The translations under genes and the position numbers were made by a program. From Planctomycetota bacterium (GTDB taxonomy: Bacteria; Planctomycetota; JAPUJT01): DNA of 37,865 nucleotides. This document shows positions 1 through 8,593 of the stretch, piece after piece. The notes under the pieces were generated by a model. It searched no databases and was not told where the DNA came from. It worked only from the letters and a program-made list of their open reading frames with translations. The stretch is from NCBI GenBank assembly GCA_027296055.1, contig JAPUJT010000056.1, forward strand, positions 1-37,865. Direction: 5' to 3'. Position 1 is the first letter of the stretch. The number at the start of each line of letters is the position of its first letter.

Positions 1-3000
1 AACACGGTCGTGATCATCGAGCACAACCTCGACGTGATCAAAGTGGCGGATCACATCATCGACCTGGGGCCCGAGGGCGGAGACGATGGCGGTTTCCTCG
101 TCGCCCAGGGGAGCCCCGAAGAGGTGATGGCCAGGCGAGAATCCGAGACGGGCCGCGCCCTGAAGGCCTTCCTCCGCCCAGGCCGCAAGGCCCCGAGCAA
201 GCCGCCCAGGAAGAGACGCCGCCCACGAGACCTCGTCGTGAAGGGGGCGACCCTGCACAATCTGATGAACATCGACGTTCGCATCCCCAAGGACAAGCTC
301 ACGGTGATCACGGGAGTCTCCGGCTCTGGAAAGACGAGTCTTGCCCTGGACACGATCTTTGCCGAGGGGCAACGGCGCTTCGTCGAGTCGATGTCCACCT
401 ACGCCCGTCGGTTCCTCGGCCGACTGGATCGGGCCCCGGTGCAATCGATCGAAGGGCTTTCCCCCTCCATCGCCATCGACCAGCAGAACGCTTCCCGGAA
501 CCCCCGGAGCACCGTAGCCACGAACACGGAGATCTACGACTATCTACGGCTCCTCTTCTCTCGCGTTGGCGTGGCCCATTGCCCCGATTGCGACCGCAAG
601 CTCCAAGCCTGGACCCCCACCGCCCTCACGGATCGGCTGATCGGCCGACACGAAGGCAGCGATGCTCTCCTCCTCGCCCCGCTCTTCCTCCCCGGATGGC
701 CCGCTCCCCTCGCCCTGAAGCGGCCCTCCGATCTGGGACGGGTCGCTGGGTCTCTTGTTCGCGAGGGATATCTCCGGGTCCTGCGCGGTGATGAGGTCCG
801 GAGGCTCGATGAAAATGGCGCCGCCTCCGGGTCGACGAAGGCCCGGGCCGAGCCGATCTATCTCGTGATCGACAGGCTGGCCCTTCGGCCAGGAAATCGA
901 AAGCGTATCGCGGAAGGCCTCGAGGCTGCTCTGGCAAGAGGGGGAGGCCTCGTGGGCTGCAAGACCGAAGGCGAGTCGCCCGAACTCTACGCCAGCCTCC
1001 CTGCGTGCGTCTCTTGCGGGTACATCCAGGAGGAGGAGCTCCAGCCCCGGGGGTTCTCGTTCAACAGCCATCATGGGGCGTGCGAGGAGTGCACGGGGCT
1101 AGGTGAGGTGCGGACCCTTGACGTGAACCTCCTCATCGCGCACCCGGAGTTACCCCTCCTCGAGGGAGCGCTGGGCGAGCGGCCCGGCTTCCTGATCTCG
1201 AAAAGGAGTGGATATTACCGGTCCGTGATCCTGTCCGTGGCGGAGTCCCACGATATCGACCTGGAACTTCCCTACCGCGATCTCCCCGCACGGGCGAAGC
1301 GGATCCTACTCAACGGGGTCCGCGGGAAGGTCCAGGTCCACATGCGACGTCGCAGGCGGCGGGGGCGTAAGTACAAGTTCGAGACGGAATGGAAGGGTCT
1401 CCGCAGCCTCATTCGCGACTGGCACTCCCGTTCGGATGGCGGATGGTGGACGGAGCGTCTCGAGCGCGTGATGACGGTGCAGCGGTGCCCCTCCTGCGAC
1501 GGAGGCCGGCTGAACCCGGGGTCCCTTGCCGTCAGGATCGGAGGGGTGAACATCGCTCACGTCTGTGCGCTCACCGTCGGGGAGGCGGTGTCCTTCTTCG
1601 CCGATCTCGAGCTCGACACCCGGGGAAAGACCATTGCCAGTCAGGTCCTGAGAGAGCTCAGCGGGAGGCTCTCCTTCCTGATGGACGTGGGCCTCTCCTA
1701 CCTGGCGCTCGATCGGGGAGGAGCCACGCTTTCAGGCGGAGAGGCCCAGAGGATTCGACTGGCGAGCCAGATCGGCAGTCGTCTTGCAGGCGTCCTCTAT
1801 GTCCTCGACGAACCGACGGTGGGTCTGCACCAGAGAGACAACCGTCGGCTGCTGGACACGCTGCAGAACCTGAAGAGTCTCGGCAACACCGTGCTCGTCG
1901 TCGAGCACGACGAGCAGACCATCCGGGAAGCGGATCATGTCCTCGACCTGGGACCGGGAGCCGGTCTTCGCGGAGGTCGTGTGATCGCCTCCGGCCCGCC
2001 CTCCAAAGTGGCCAGGAGCCGTTCCCTCACCGGCCGATACCTATCCGGGGCCCTGTCGATCCCCGTCCCCGAGTCGCGGCGGCGCGGAAACGGGAGAGCC
2101 CTCTGGGTGAGAGGCGCTCGGCAGCACAACTTGAAGGGGATCGATGTCCGCATTCCGCTCGGGACGCTCACCGCCCTCACCGGAGTATCGGGTTCGGGGA
2201 AGAGCACCCTCCTCCTCGATTGCCTCTACCCGGCGCTCCTCTCGGCAACCTCGGACGCAGGGCTCGGTCGCCCCACCGCCATCAAGCGCCTCGAGGGCGC
2301 CGAGGCCCTGACCAAGGTCGTGGTGGTGGACCAGGCCCCGATAGGCCGATCCCCGAAATCGAACCCCGCCACCTACACCAAGGTTCTCGATCCGATCCGT
2401 GACGCCTTTGCCAAGACGCGACAGGCCCGCATGAAAGGCTACGGCAAGGCCCGCTTCTCGTTCAATCACTGGAGCGGGCAGTGCTCCGCTTGCGATGGGA
2501 AGGGGAGCATCCGGATCGAGATGCACTTTCTCTCCGACGTCTGGATCGAGTGCGATGTTTGCGACGGGAAACGCTACAACGAGGAGACCCTCCGGATCCA
2601 GTACAAGGGCCGATCCATCGCCGATGTCCTCCATATGGAAGTATCGGAAGCCCTCGGCTTTTTCGAGAATCACCCCCGTATCGTTCGGATCCTGACGACG
2701 CTCGAGGAGGTCGGTCTCGGGTACATGCACCTCGGCCAGGCCGCCACGACCCTCTCCGGGGGAGAGGCGCAGCGCATAAAGCTCGCGTCGGAGCTTTCGA
2801 CTCGGACCGACGGAACCGCGATCTATCTTCTCGATGAGCCGACCACGGGTCTTCATTTCGAGGACGTCCGTAGACTCGTCGAGGTCCTCCAGCGCCTCGT
2901 CGATCGGGGCCACACGGTCGTCGTTATTGAACACAACCTGGACGTGATCAAGAGCGCCGATCATGTGATCGATCTAGGACCCGAGGGCGGGGAAGATGGC

Positions 3001-3096
3001 GGGAAAATCGTCGCCCAGGGCCCACCCGAGAAGATCGCCGCCTCCAAGCGCAGTCACACCGGCAAGTACCTCTCGGCCGCGCTTGGAAATAAGTGA
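1..3096 (+). CDS. uvrA: Tandem (double-length) excinuclease UvrA, 5' end outside window
   Basis: UvrA is the damage-recognition ATPase of UvrABC nucleotide excision repair. The frame is open from base 1, so the gene starts upstream. The first ~55 residues are the tail of one UvrA copy ([11 protein letters not shown], then LGPEGG); after a basic linker a complete second UvrA of about 950 residues follows and ends with nearly the same tail. The second copy has Walker [10 protein letters not shown], a zinc module CVSC(x20)[13 protein letters not shown], signature [13 protein letters not shown] and Walker B VLDEP in its first half. Its second half has [13 protein letters not shown](x19)[17 protein letters not shown] and LLDEP. 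The protein is therefore a fusion of two UvrAs, each with two ATPase sites; no ATPase motif in the visible copy looks broken. The TGA stop lies inside a palindrome (3094-3134). Very sure of the family; the completeness of the upstream copy cannot be seen. Confidence 0.96.
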   Translation, partial: NTVVIIEHNLDVIKVADHIIDLGPEGGDDGGFLVAQGSPEEVMARRESETGRALKAFLRPGRKAPSKPPRKRRRPRDLVVKGATLHNLMNIDVRIPKDKLTVITGVSGSGKTSLALDTIFAEGQRRFVESMSTYARRFLGRLDRAPVQSIEGLSPSIAIDQQNASRNPRSTVATNTEIYDYLRLLFSRVGVAHCPDCDRKLQAWTPTALTDRLIGRHEGSDALLLAPLFLPGWPAPLALKRPSDLGRVAGSLVREGYLRVLRGDEVRRLDENGAASGSTKARAEPIYLVIDRLALRPGNRKRIAEGLEAALARGGGLVGCKTEGESPELYASLPACVSCGYIQEEELQPRGFSFNSHHGACEECTGLGEVRTLDVNLLIAHPELPLLEGALGERPGFLISKRSGYYRSVILSVAESHDIDLELPYRDLPARAKRILLNGVRGKVQVHMRRRRRRGRKYKFETEWKGLRSLIRDWHSRSDGGWWTERLERVMTVQRCPSCDGGRLNPGSLAVRIGGVNIAHVCALTVGEAVSFFADLELDTRGKTIASQVLRELSGRLSFLMDVGLSYLALDRGGATLSGGEAQRIRLASQIGSRLAGVLYVLDEPTVGLHQRDNRRLLDTLQNLKSLGNTVLVVEHDEQTIREADHVLDLGPGAGLRGGRVIASGPPSKVARSRSLTGRYLSGALSIPVPESRRRGNGRALWVRGARQHNLKGIDVRIPLGTLTALTGVSGSGKSTLLLDCLYPALLSATSDAGLGRPTAIKRLEGAEALTKVVVVDQAPIGRSPKSNPATYTKVLDPIRDAFAKTRQARMKGYGKARFSFNHWSGQCSACDGKGSIRIEMHFLSDVWIECDVCDGKRYNEETLRIQYKGRSIADVLHMEVSEALGFFENHPRIVRILTTLEEVGLGYMHLGQAATTLSGGEAQRIKLASELSTRTDGTAIYLLDEPTTGLHFEDVRRLVEVLQRLVDRGHTVVVIEHNLDVIKSADHVIDLGPEGGEDGGKIVAQGPPEKIAASKRSHTGKYLSAALGNK

Positions 3097-3134
3097 CGCG
3101 CACCGATTACCATTTTCTCAATTGGTGCGCGTCA
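3094..3134. repeat. Palindromic element, copy 1 (GACGCGCAC hairpin)
   Basis: The arms TGACGCGCACC and GGTGCGCGTCA are perfect inverted repeats of 11 bp with a 19-nt loop. The stem can extend inward by a GT wobble and three AT/TA pairs. It begins exactly at the uvrA stop codon and sits between the convergent ends of uvrA and the GNAT gene. A related hairpin with the same arms but a different loop is at 24459-24494, just after nth. There is no clear T-run, so a terminator role is possible but unproven; a REP-like repeat is the alternative. Confidence 0.75.
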
Positions 3135-3160
3135 TGAATTCCAGATTCTCGATACCCCTC

Positions 3161-3619
3161 TCATTTCAGGGGCTTTTCGAGGCTGAGGAGCGGGGTCGGC
3201 TCGAAGCCGATGGAGCGGAAAAAGGGGCTGAGGGGATCCTCCGGCGCGACGAGGCACTGGACCTTCGGGGCGTTGAAGCGGCGAAACTCATCGAAGATGG
3301 CCCTGGCGAGATGGCTGGCGATCCCCTGGCGGCGGTGGTCCGGGTCCACGCCCACGGTGACGATGCGTCCGCAGCGCGGGATTCCGAACTGGTACGACTG
3401 GATATCGCCCACCATGAAACCGACGACGCGACCGTCTATCTCGGCCACCTGGCAGAGCGATGGGGCGAGGGCGTCCCGGAGGTCCCCCTTGCCGAGCAGG
3501 TAGGCCCCCAGCATCCCCCGCCAGAACCCGGCCTTCTCCTCGCCCGTCACACGCAGGTCGATGTTGATGATTCGCTCGACATCTCCCTCGCGAATCGAAC
3601 GGACAGAGACGTTTCCCAT
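3161..3619 (-). CDS. GNAT-family N-acetyltransferase (RimI-like)
   Basis: This 152-residue protein is the length of a single GNAT domain, which transfers an acetyl group from acetyl-CoA to an amine. The acetyl-CoA pyrophosphate-binding motif A is visible as VTVGVDPDHRRQGIASHL (R-R-x-G-x-A), preceded by the strand GRVVGFMVGD and followed by FFRSIGFEP, the usual beta6-beta7 region. The substrate cannot be read from the sequence; a RimI-like protein acetyltransferase is only the nearest general shape. It starts 13 nt after the stop of the HMA selenoprotein candidate on the same strand and is probably co-transcribed with it. It ends convergently with uvrA across the palindrome. Confidence 0.88.
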   Translation of the reverse strand: MGNVSVRSIREGDVERIINIDLRVTGEEKAGFWRGMLGAYLLGKGDLRDALAPSLCQVAEIDGRVVGFMVGDIQSYQFGIPRCGRIVTVGVDPDHRRQGIASHLARAIFDEFRRFNAPKVQCLVAPEDPLSPFFRSIGFEPTPLLSLEKPLK

Positions 3620-3632
3620 CTTCAGGGTAGTC

Positions 3633-4316
3633 CTAGACTTCCTTGTCCTTCTTGATCGGGACGCGGACGCCCAGCGTGATCACGTTCTTCTCGGCGTCCT
3701 TGCTGTCATCGGGGAGACGGTAGGAGACTGTCACCGTCAGCTTCAAGTCGGACGTGCCCGGATCCTTGGGAGCCACGAAGGCCAAGGGGACTTCGATCTT
3801 GCGCTCGACGGGCTTGGCCAGGATTGCCGTCCCGCCCTTCTTCGTCCAGGAGGTCTGACTGCGAACGCTGACATCCTGCAGCTTGCCCCCCTTGGTGGGC
3901 TGGATCTCTACCTTGACCTTGGCTTCGGCGCCCGCAGCGTAAGCGGCGGCGTCCGTGACGACGCGAACCTTCAGGTTGGGGCCGTCATGGACCCGGGCGA
4001 CCGGGCGATCGAGGGAAGCGGTGAACCGCGTGCCATCCAGCTTCTCCACGAGCTTCGAGACCGCCACCTTTTCGGGATCGAACTGAACGATTGCCAGCTT
4101 TCCGGCGAAATCGACCCTCACGTTCTGGACTCCGGCCATCCCATCCAGGGAGGCCCTGACCGTAGGCGGTCAGCCGACGGCTCATGTCATGCCGCTTATG
4201 GTTACGCTGGCCTCCGAATAGACCTTCGCCTCTCCGGCGTACAGCGTCGGCGTCATGGAGAGTGATAGCAAGCCGGCCAGAATGGCCACAGCGAACCAAC
4301 TGGAGAACCTGATCAT
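3633..4316 (-). CDS. Candidate two-selenocysteine, secreted HMA (MerP-like) protein with two in-frame TGA codons
   Basis: Reading the minus strand from ATG at 4316 (SD-like GGGAGAAGAG just upstream) gives a signal peptide (MIRFSSWFAVAILAG...TLYA), then SVTISGMT, TGA at codon 45 (4184-4182), AVG, TGA at codon 49 (4172-4170), PPTVRASLDGMAGVQNV and the rest of an HMA domain (FDPEKVAVSKLVEKL). The same frame continues to TAG at 3633, 227 residues in all. HMA domains bind soft metals through GMTCxxC, or CxxxC in some subfamilies; here both Cys positions are TGA, giving GMT-U-AVG-U-PPTV. No frameshift occurs, and the residues on both sides fit the family. Residues ~100-227 form an unrecognised beta-rich domain. 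A hairpin at 4134-4155 could be the SECIS. An annotator that treats TGA as stop would see only M60 onward (3633-4139). The alternative is a double-nonsense pseudogene; reassigned UGA is unlikely because other genes here end with TGA. Confidence 0.8.
4134..4155 (-). promoter_or_regulatory. Candidate bacterial SECIS hairpin
   Basis: In the mRNA, GGCC-UCCC pairs with GGGA-(U)-GGCC around a UGGAU loop: eight pairs, one bulged U and a G-containing apical loop. The loop starts 22 nt after the second UGA and 34 nt after the first, within the 16-37 nt range usually quoted for bacterial SECIS elements. A second perfect 6-bp hairpin (UGACCG-CCUA-CGGUCA, 4172-4157) begins at the second UGA itself. Folding was done by eye only. 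Confidence 0.5.
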
Positions 4317-4367
4317 GATCTCTTCTCCCAACGAGTTGTCGTTCCCCCCTGTGATTGGACCCCACCC

Positions 4368-4396
4368 ATTCTCCGTGATGATTGCAGGCCGGTCAA
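4368..4396 (-). promoter_or_regulatory. Sigma70-type promoter for the HMA-GNAT operon
   Basis: On the minus strand there is TTGACC, a 17-nt spacer and GAGAAT. The predicted transcription start is around 4360, giving a leader of about 45 nt before the ATG at 4316. It is divergent from, and 22 bp away from, the queF promoter. Confidence 0.5.
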
Positions 4397-4418
4397 GCTC
4401 GCAGAAGGGTCCTGTCCG

Positions 4419-4447
4419 TTGATGCGCCGCCGCCGGTGGACTATTCT
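4419..4447 (+). promoter_or_regulatory. Promoter of queF, predicted to give a near-leaderless mRNA
   Basis: TTGATG, a 17-nt spacer and TATTCT. The -10 ends only 9 nt before the queF ATG at 4457, so the predicted transcript starts at or within a few bases of the start codon. No ribosome binding site is visible there. Confidence 0.45.
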
Positions 4448-4456
4448 GCCAGTCTC

Positions 4457-4816
4457 ATGCCCACGCAACCTTCGAAATCCGTCTCGACGTTTCCCAACCC
4501 GCATCCGGATCGGGACTACACGATCCGGCTCGTCTCGGAGGAGTTCACATCCGTATGCCCCAAGACGGGGCAGCCCGATTTCGGGACGATCGAGATCGAG
4601 TACGTGCCCGACCAGGCTTGCGTGGAGATGAAGTCTCTGAAGCTGTACCTCTGGTCGTATCGCAACGAGGGAGTCTTTTACGAAGACGTGACGAATCGTA
4701 TCCTGAACGACCTCGTCTCCGCTTGCCACCCGCGGTGGATGCGGGTGGCTGGGATCTTCAAGATCCGAGGCGGCATCCAGAACACAGTGACGGCCACTCA
4801 CGGGCAGCGCGCCTGA
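4457..4816 (+). CDS. queF: NADPH-dependent 7-cyano-7-deazaguanine reductase QueF, short type
   Basis: QueF reduces preQ0 to preQ1, the committed step towards queuosine in tRNA. The 119-residue protein matches the short, unimodular class. It contains the catalytic cysteine region [20 protein letters not shown], the family motif region [16 protein letters not shown] followed by [10 protein letters not shown] (the typical form is E(S/L)K(S/A)xK), and the C-terminal [14 protein letters not shown] segment. The reading frame stays open upstream to a TTG at 4382, but that extension would overlap the promoter at 4419-4447, so ATG 4457 is preferred. No other queuosine gene is present nearby; it is a single-gene unit divergent from the HMA gene. 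The family call is very secure. Confidence 0.95.
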   Translation: MPTQPSKSVSTFPNPHPDRDYTIRLVSEEFTSVCPKTGQPDFGTIEIEYVPDQACVEMKSLKLYLWSYRNEGVFYEDVTNRILNDLVSACHPRWMRVAGIFKIRGGIQNTVTATHGQRA

Positions 4817-4877
4817 TCAGCTCTCGGTAAAGTACTCGACCGACCCATGGATCGTCGCGGGGAGGGTCGCGGCCCAG
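4817..4877 (-). pseudogene. Remnant of a duplicated kelch-lipoprotein 3' end
   Basis: Directly after the stop of the giant kelch gene the minus strand, in a shifted frame, encodes ATLPATIHGSVEYFTES followed by TGA. This resembles the last residues of that gene, ATVIATISDTAEYFIE. The bases also align with small gaps (shared AAGTACTC, ATCGTCGCG and GGTCGC on the plus strand). The most likely origin is a deleted tandem paralogue of which only the tail remains. Confidence 0.5.
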
Positions 4878-7800
4878 TTACTCGATGAAGTACTCCGCGG
4901 TATCGGATATCGTCGCGATCACGGTCGCTTGATTCTCGTGTATGAAGACGTCGGTCGAGTTTGCCCTGTCCCAACCACCGAAGACGTAGACGCGGTCCTC
5001 AGGGAAGAGCCCGAGGCTGGCCGGGTACTCCACTGCCGCATGCCTATCCCGCGGCTGGCTCATGGCCGGCGCCAACGTCACGGTGCCTCCGCCGGCGACA
5101 TCGATCACGATCGTGGAGTCCGTCGATCCGCCAGTGACGAAGTCGATTCCGCCGGCGACGATCACGTTTCCGCTCGTCTCGAGGGTCGAAGCGCTGCCGT
5201 TCCAGGCACGCACGTCGAGCGGGTCCATTCCGCCAAAAGCTATCGTCGAGTTCGTCGGTGTGACGAAGTCGGGCGTGATGATCTCGACCGCTTTTCCGCA
5301 GTTCATCGTGCTGAAAGCCGTATAGCCGCCACCCACGAGGACGACCTGGTTCGGTGGGTTGCCGCCCGCCGCCTGCATCTGCGAGGTGCGATCGGTCATG
5401 CCTACTCCCGGAGCGGAACAGGACAGGCCACAGGTCGGGTAGGCATCGTTGAGGCCCATGAGGAGAGGACCTGTCATGATGTTCTCGAAATACTCCGCAT
5501 CGCCCAGCAAGGACGTACACTGCCCCCCCGCCATGCACTGTCCGGTCATATCGTAGCCCTGGCCCCCATAAATGACGTAGGCATCGTCCGCCGTGCCGGT
5601 GACGTTGTCCGCACCGGCAAGCCGGGTCTGAGAGGCGAAGAGCCGGGTGAGAGAGTAAGGGGTCGTCCAGGGGGCGCCGAGCCCGATCGCTCCGTTGAAG
5701 ACGCCGTCAGAGGTCCCCGCCACGGGGTCGTTGTCCCAGAAGTCGCCGTCTTCATCCGCATCGAGCGCGATCCACGGCCGGGAGTCATTGCAGGACGCGT
5801 TCACGTACTGGATGAAGTAGAAAGCTTCGTTTCCAGGTGACATGGACGCGTCCCAGACGTGGGTGCCGAAGCCCCCGAGACCGAGGACCTCGTTGTTGCC
5901 GGTGCCGGGTCCGGTCGTGATGCCGGTCGCGCCGGCAAAGAAGACCTCCGGAGCCCAGTCGAAATCTGTCATCTCGTATCCTGGCGGGATCATCGCGGTG
6001 GCGCCGCCGGGTCCAATGGGCCCGAAATTGACCGGAGCGAACTCGTCGATCACCATTCCCACGGGGATTCCGATCCCGGTGGCCACCCACGTGCCGTCGG
6101 GGTTGACGACCAGATCGCTCGTGTCCCCGTCTCCGTTCGGATCCGGAATGATCAGCTCCAGCGACGGCTCGGAGTGGGGGCCTTGGTTAGCCGTGGCCTC
6201 GGAGTTCCAGCCTCCGGCTATGAGCACGTAGTCGTCGTTCGCCACGCTGCCCATCGTGTTATCGAGGCCGGGCAGAGCGATCGCGTAGTGGAACGCCCGC
6301 GACCGGACGAGGCTGGCCGTCACCGTGTAGGCCCCCGTCGAAGGATTGAATATCTCCATCGTGTCGAGCGCGAGTCGGAACCCCGTGTTCGTCGTGCTGT
6401 CCTGATTTGTGAGGCCGCCTGCGATGAGGATCTCTCCGCTCTCGAGCAACGTCGCCGTGTGACCGACGCGCGCCGTCAACATCGAGGGGATCGGAGTCCA
6501 GATCCCCGAGCCCCCGCCGAAGATGTCCACGCCGCCTGTCGAGGGCAGGGCCGCGAGACTCGCCGCATCGAGGACCTGCCCCGACCCGGAGATGTCAATC
6601 CCGGACGGCGAGCCCGCCGTGAGCACTGCTGGGTCGAAGGTGCCGCTCGCCATGATGACCGGGGTCGTTCCCAGGTTGATCTCGATGAACAGGGCGCTCG
6701 TGATAGGCAGGGCAGCCACAAAGGAAGATGTGCCCGGCATGCCGAAGGAGTCGCCGGTGACGGGGAGCGTGAAGGCGCTGTCCGGTGTCGCGAGGGTGTC
6801 CGTGATACTCACGGCCGCGCAAAAGTCCACCCGAATCACGTTTCCGGTCAGCTGCGCGGAGGTGATGCCGTTGCCGACGGCACCCTGCACGTCGTGTCCC
6901 GGAGGCGTCCCCGCCAGGGCCGAGACGACGCTGAAGGACCCGTCGACAATCTGGTTCGCGGTCAATCCGACGTCAATCCCCGAAGGCCCTACACCGGGAT
7001 TCAGGGGATCGAAGGTGCCGTTCACCACGAGGGTCGGGTTCGTCCCGAGACTGATCGAGAGCGTCGAGACGCTGGTCGTCCCTCCACTGAAGCTGGGGCT
7101 CAGTCCGAAGGGGAGGGCGATCGGACCGGGGAGAATCTGGAACGCAGTCTCGGGGGTGGCTCCGCCCGCCACGGTGACGGGGCGGCTGAACGTGACGACT
7201 ATCGAGTCACCGACGCCCGCGAGGCAATCTCCGTTGTCCGTGTAGATCGCGCTCGTCACGCGCGGGTTCAACTCCCCTGCGATGTCCAACGCCGCCGGAA
7301 GCTGGGGCACGGCTATCGTCGAAGCCGAGTCGATGATGTCGAGCTGGTTCGCCACCATGTTCAGGCCGGTCGCGCCCACGTCGATCGGATACACGCCGTT
7401 GGGCTGAAAGCTGGCAAACGAGAGGAGTGCAATCGTGACCTCGTTGGCACCGGGGCCGCCGATGACAACCGACGTGCCGAACGTGGCTCCGCCCGTGAGC
7501 GCGAACGCTGAGTTCGCCAGAGGGGCGCCCTGCACGAATACACTCTGGGTGAAGGTCACCCTCAGCTGGTCTCCTGGATTCAGGAGGCCATCCGTGTTGA
7601 GATCGACGAACGTGGCGCTGTCTAGCATCGCCGGCGGCGTGGCCGTGATTGTGACGAAGAGGGTGATCTGATCGGTGCCTCCGCGCCCGTCGTCGACGTC
7701 GAACGTGAGCTCGATGTTTCCCGCGGCGAGGGTGACCCCGGTGAACGAAAGGGTCTGGGCGGAAACGCCGCTTGTGGTGATGGGGAAGACCTGGAGGAAG

Positions 7801-8450
7801 CCCGCCTGCGCGGGGGTGAGCGTTCCGCCCGTGACGCTGGCTGTCAGCGTGAGGGTATCCACGGGGTCGACATCGGTGGCCACGACGTCGAAAGCCAGAG
7901 AGGTGGCCAAGGGGATCGCCGTCATCCAGGTCGGGTAGAACCCCCCGACGATACCGGGGCCGGTTGGCATGCCGATCTGCGGCGGCGTATTGACGGGGTT
8001 CTGAATGATCGTGACGTCGAAGGTGATCGCGTGGTTCCCCCCCCTGCCGTCATCCACGGTGAAGGAGAGAACGATGTTCCCCACCGTCGCAGCCGTCCCC
8101 GTGAAGAGAAGCGTCTGCGGGGAGAGCCCCGTCACGATGAGGGGAAATGTCTCGTTGAACCCGGCCTGCGCCGCGCTCAGTGAGCCGCCCAGAACCCCCC
8201 CCGAGAGGACCAGATTGTCGGCGCCATTGCCATCCGTTCCCATGATCTGGAACGCGAGGGAGTCCCCCAGGATCACGGAGGTGGAATAGGCCGGATCCGT
8301 CCCCATCACCGTGCCGGGGCCCGTCGGCGATGCGATCTGGGGGGAGATGTTGCTCGGACCCCCATGATTGCCGCTGGACTTGTTGCAGCCGACGGAAACG
8401 AAGATCGCGAACATGCAGACGCAGGCAGCAAGACGGGAATACCGGACCAT
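4878..8450 (-). CDS. Giant secreted lipoprotein with Ig/cadherin-like repeats and kelch motifs
   Basis: The 1190-residue protein starts with a lipoprotein signal (LAACVCMFAIFVSVGC, lipid-attachment Cys22) after a good SD (GGAGGTGAG). Residues ~30-270 hold two cadherin/Ig-like repeats, each beginning SPTGPG or MPTGPG and ending with FTVDDGRGG or FDVDDGRGG then a strand. Residues ~275-640 hold three longer repeats sharing LGTxPxxxxxGTFDP and PSGIDxxxxGQ/NQI elements. From about residue 650 kelch-type units appear, such as ARVGHTATLLESGEILIAGG, EIFNPSTG, NVIVAGGIDF and RDRHAAVEYP...VYVFGG. Kelch units form beta-propellers that bind proteins or glycans; the ligand here is unknown. It has its own promoter and no obvious partner gene. 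It is surface or periplasmic by its signal. Confidence 0.85.
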   Translation of the reverse strand: MVRYSRLAACVCMFAIFVSVGCNKSSGNHGGPSNISPQIASPTGPGTVMGTDPAYSTSVILGDSLAFQIMGTDGNGADNLVLSGGVLGGSLSAAQAGFNETFPLIVTGLSPQTLLFTGTAATVGNIVLSFTVDDGRGGNHAITFDVTIIQNPVNTPPQIGMPTGPGIVGGFYPTWMTAIPLATSLAFDVVATDVDPVDTLTLTASVTGGTLTPAQAGFLQVFPITTSGVSAQTLSFTGVTLAAGNIELTFDVDDGRGGTDQITLFVTITATPPAMLDSATFVDLNTDGLLNPGDQLRVTFTQSVFVQGAPLANSAFALTGGATFGTSVVIGGPGANEVTIALLSFASFQPNGVYPIDVGATGLNMVANQLDIIDSASTIAVPQLPAALDIAGELNPRVTSAIYTDNGDCLAGVGDSIVVTFSRPVTVAGGATPETAFQILPGPIALPFGLSPSFSGGTTSVSTLSISLGTNPTLVVNGTFDPLNPGVGPSGIDVGLTANQIVDGSFSVVSALAGTPPGHDVQGAVGNGITSAQLTGNVIRVDFCAAVSITDTLATPDSAFTLPVTGDSFGMPGTSSFVAALPITSALFIEINLGTTPVIMASGTFDPAVLTAGSPSGIDISGSGQVLDAASLAALPSTGGVDIFGGGSGIWTPIPSMLTARVGHTATLLESGEILIAGGLTNQDSTTNTGFRLALDTMEIFNPSTGAYTVTASLVRSRAFHYAIALPGLDNTMGSVANDDYVLIAGGWNSEATANQGPHSEPSLELIIPDPNGDGDTSDLVVNPDGTWVATGIGIPVGMVIDEFAPVNFGPIGPGGATAMIPPGYEMTDFDWAPEVFFAGATGITTGPGTGNNEVLGLGGFGTHVWDASMSPGNEAFYFIQYVNASCNDSRPWIALDADEDGDFWDNDPVAGTSDGVFNGAIGLGAPWTTPYSLTRLFASQTRLAGADNVTGTADDAYVIYGGQGYDMTGQCMAGGQCTSLLGDAEYFENIMTGPLLMGLNDAYPTCGLSCSAPGVGMTDRTSQMQAAGGNPPNQVVLVGGGYTAFSTMNCGKAVEIITPDFVTPTNSTIAFGGMDPLDVRAWNGSASTLETSGNVIVAGGIDFVTGGSTDSTIVIDVAGGGTVTLAPAMSQPRDRHAAVEYPASLGLFPEDRVYVFGGWDRANSTDVFIHENQATVIATISDTAEYFIE

Positions 8451-8490
8451 CGCTCACCTCCAATGAATCGATTGGGATGCCCAAGGGTAG

Positions 8491-8519
8491 AAGCTACCGC
8501 CGGTTCGGGCGACTGTCAA
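8491..8519 (-). promoter_or_regulatory. Promoter of the kelch lipoprotein
   Basis: The minus strand has consensus TTGACA, a 17-nt spacer and TAGCTT. It lies 41 nt upstream of the ATG at 8450, leaving room for the SD GGAGGTGAG. Confidence 0.6.
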
Positions 8520-8553
8520 CGGCAGGCAGGAGCGAGGGGCAGACGGCACGCGG

Positions 8554-8582
8554 TTGACACGCGGGCCGCGCACGGTCAAACT
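8554..8582 (+). promoter_or_regulatory. Possible promoter of the GT-C/TPR gene
   Basis: Consensus TTGACA, a 17-nt spacer and a poor -10 (CAAACT). The -10 ends 11 nt before the ATG at 8594, so any leader would be only a few bases. The weak -10 keeps confidence low. Confidence 0.35.
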
Positions 8583-8593
8583 TTTCAACACGA

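Noticed and set aside
3633-4139. A shorter HMA gene starting at the ATG at 4139
   Set aside because: It would begin mid-domain and without the signal peptide; the same frame continues upstream through two TGA codons to a signal peptide with an SD.
3985-4365. 126-residue minus-strand frame overlapping the HMA gene
   Set aside because: It is a shadow frame with Arg/Gly/His-rich, non-protein-like composition and no family features.
5859-7511. 550-residue plus-strand frame antisense to the kelch gene
   Set aside because: Arg-rich antisense shadow of a well-supported gene; no signal, domain or SD.
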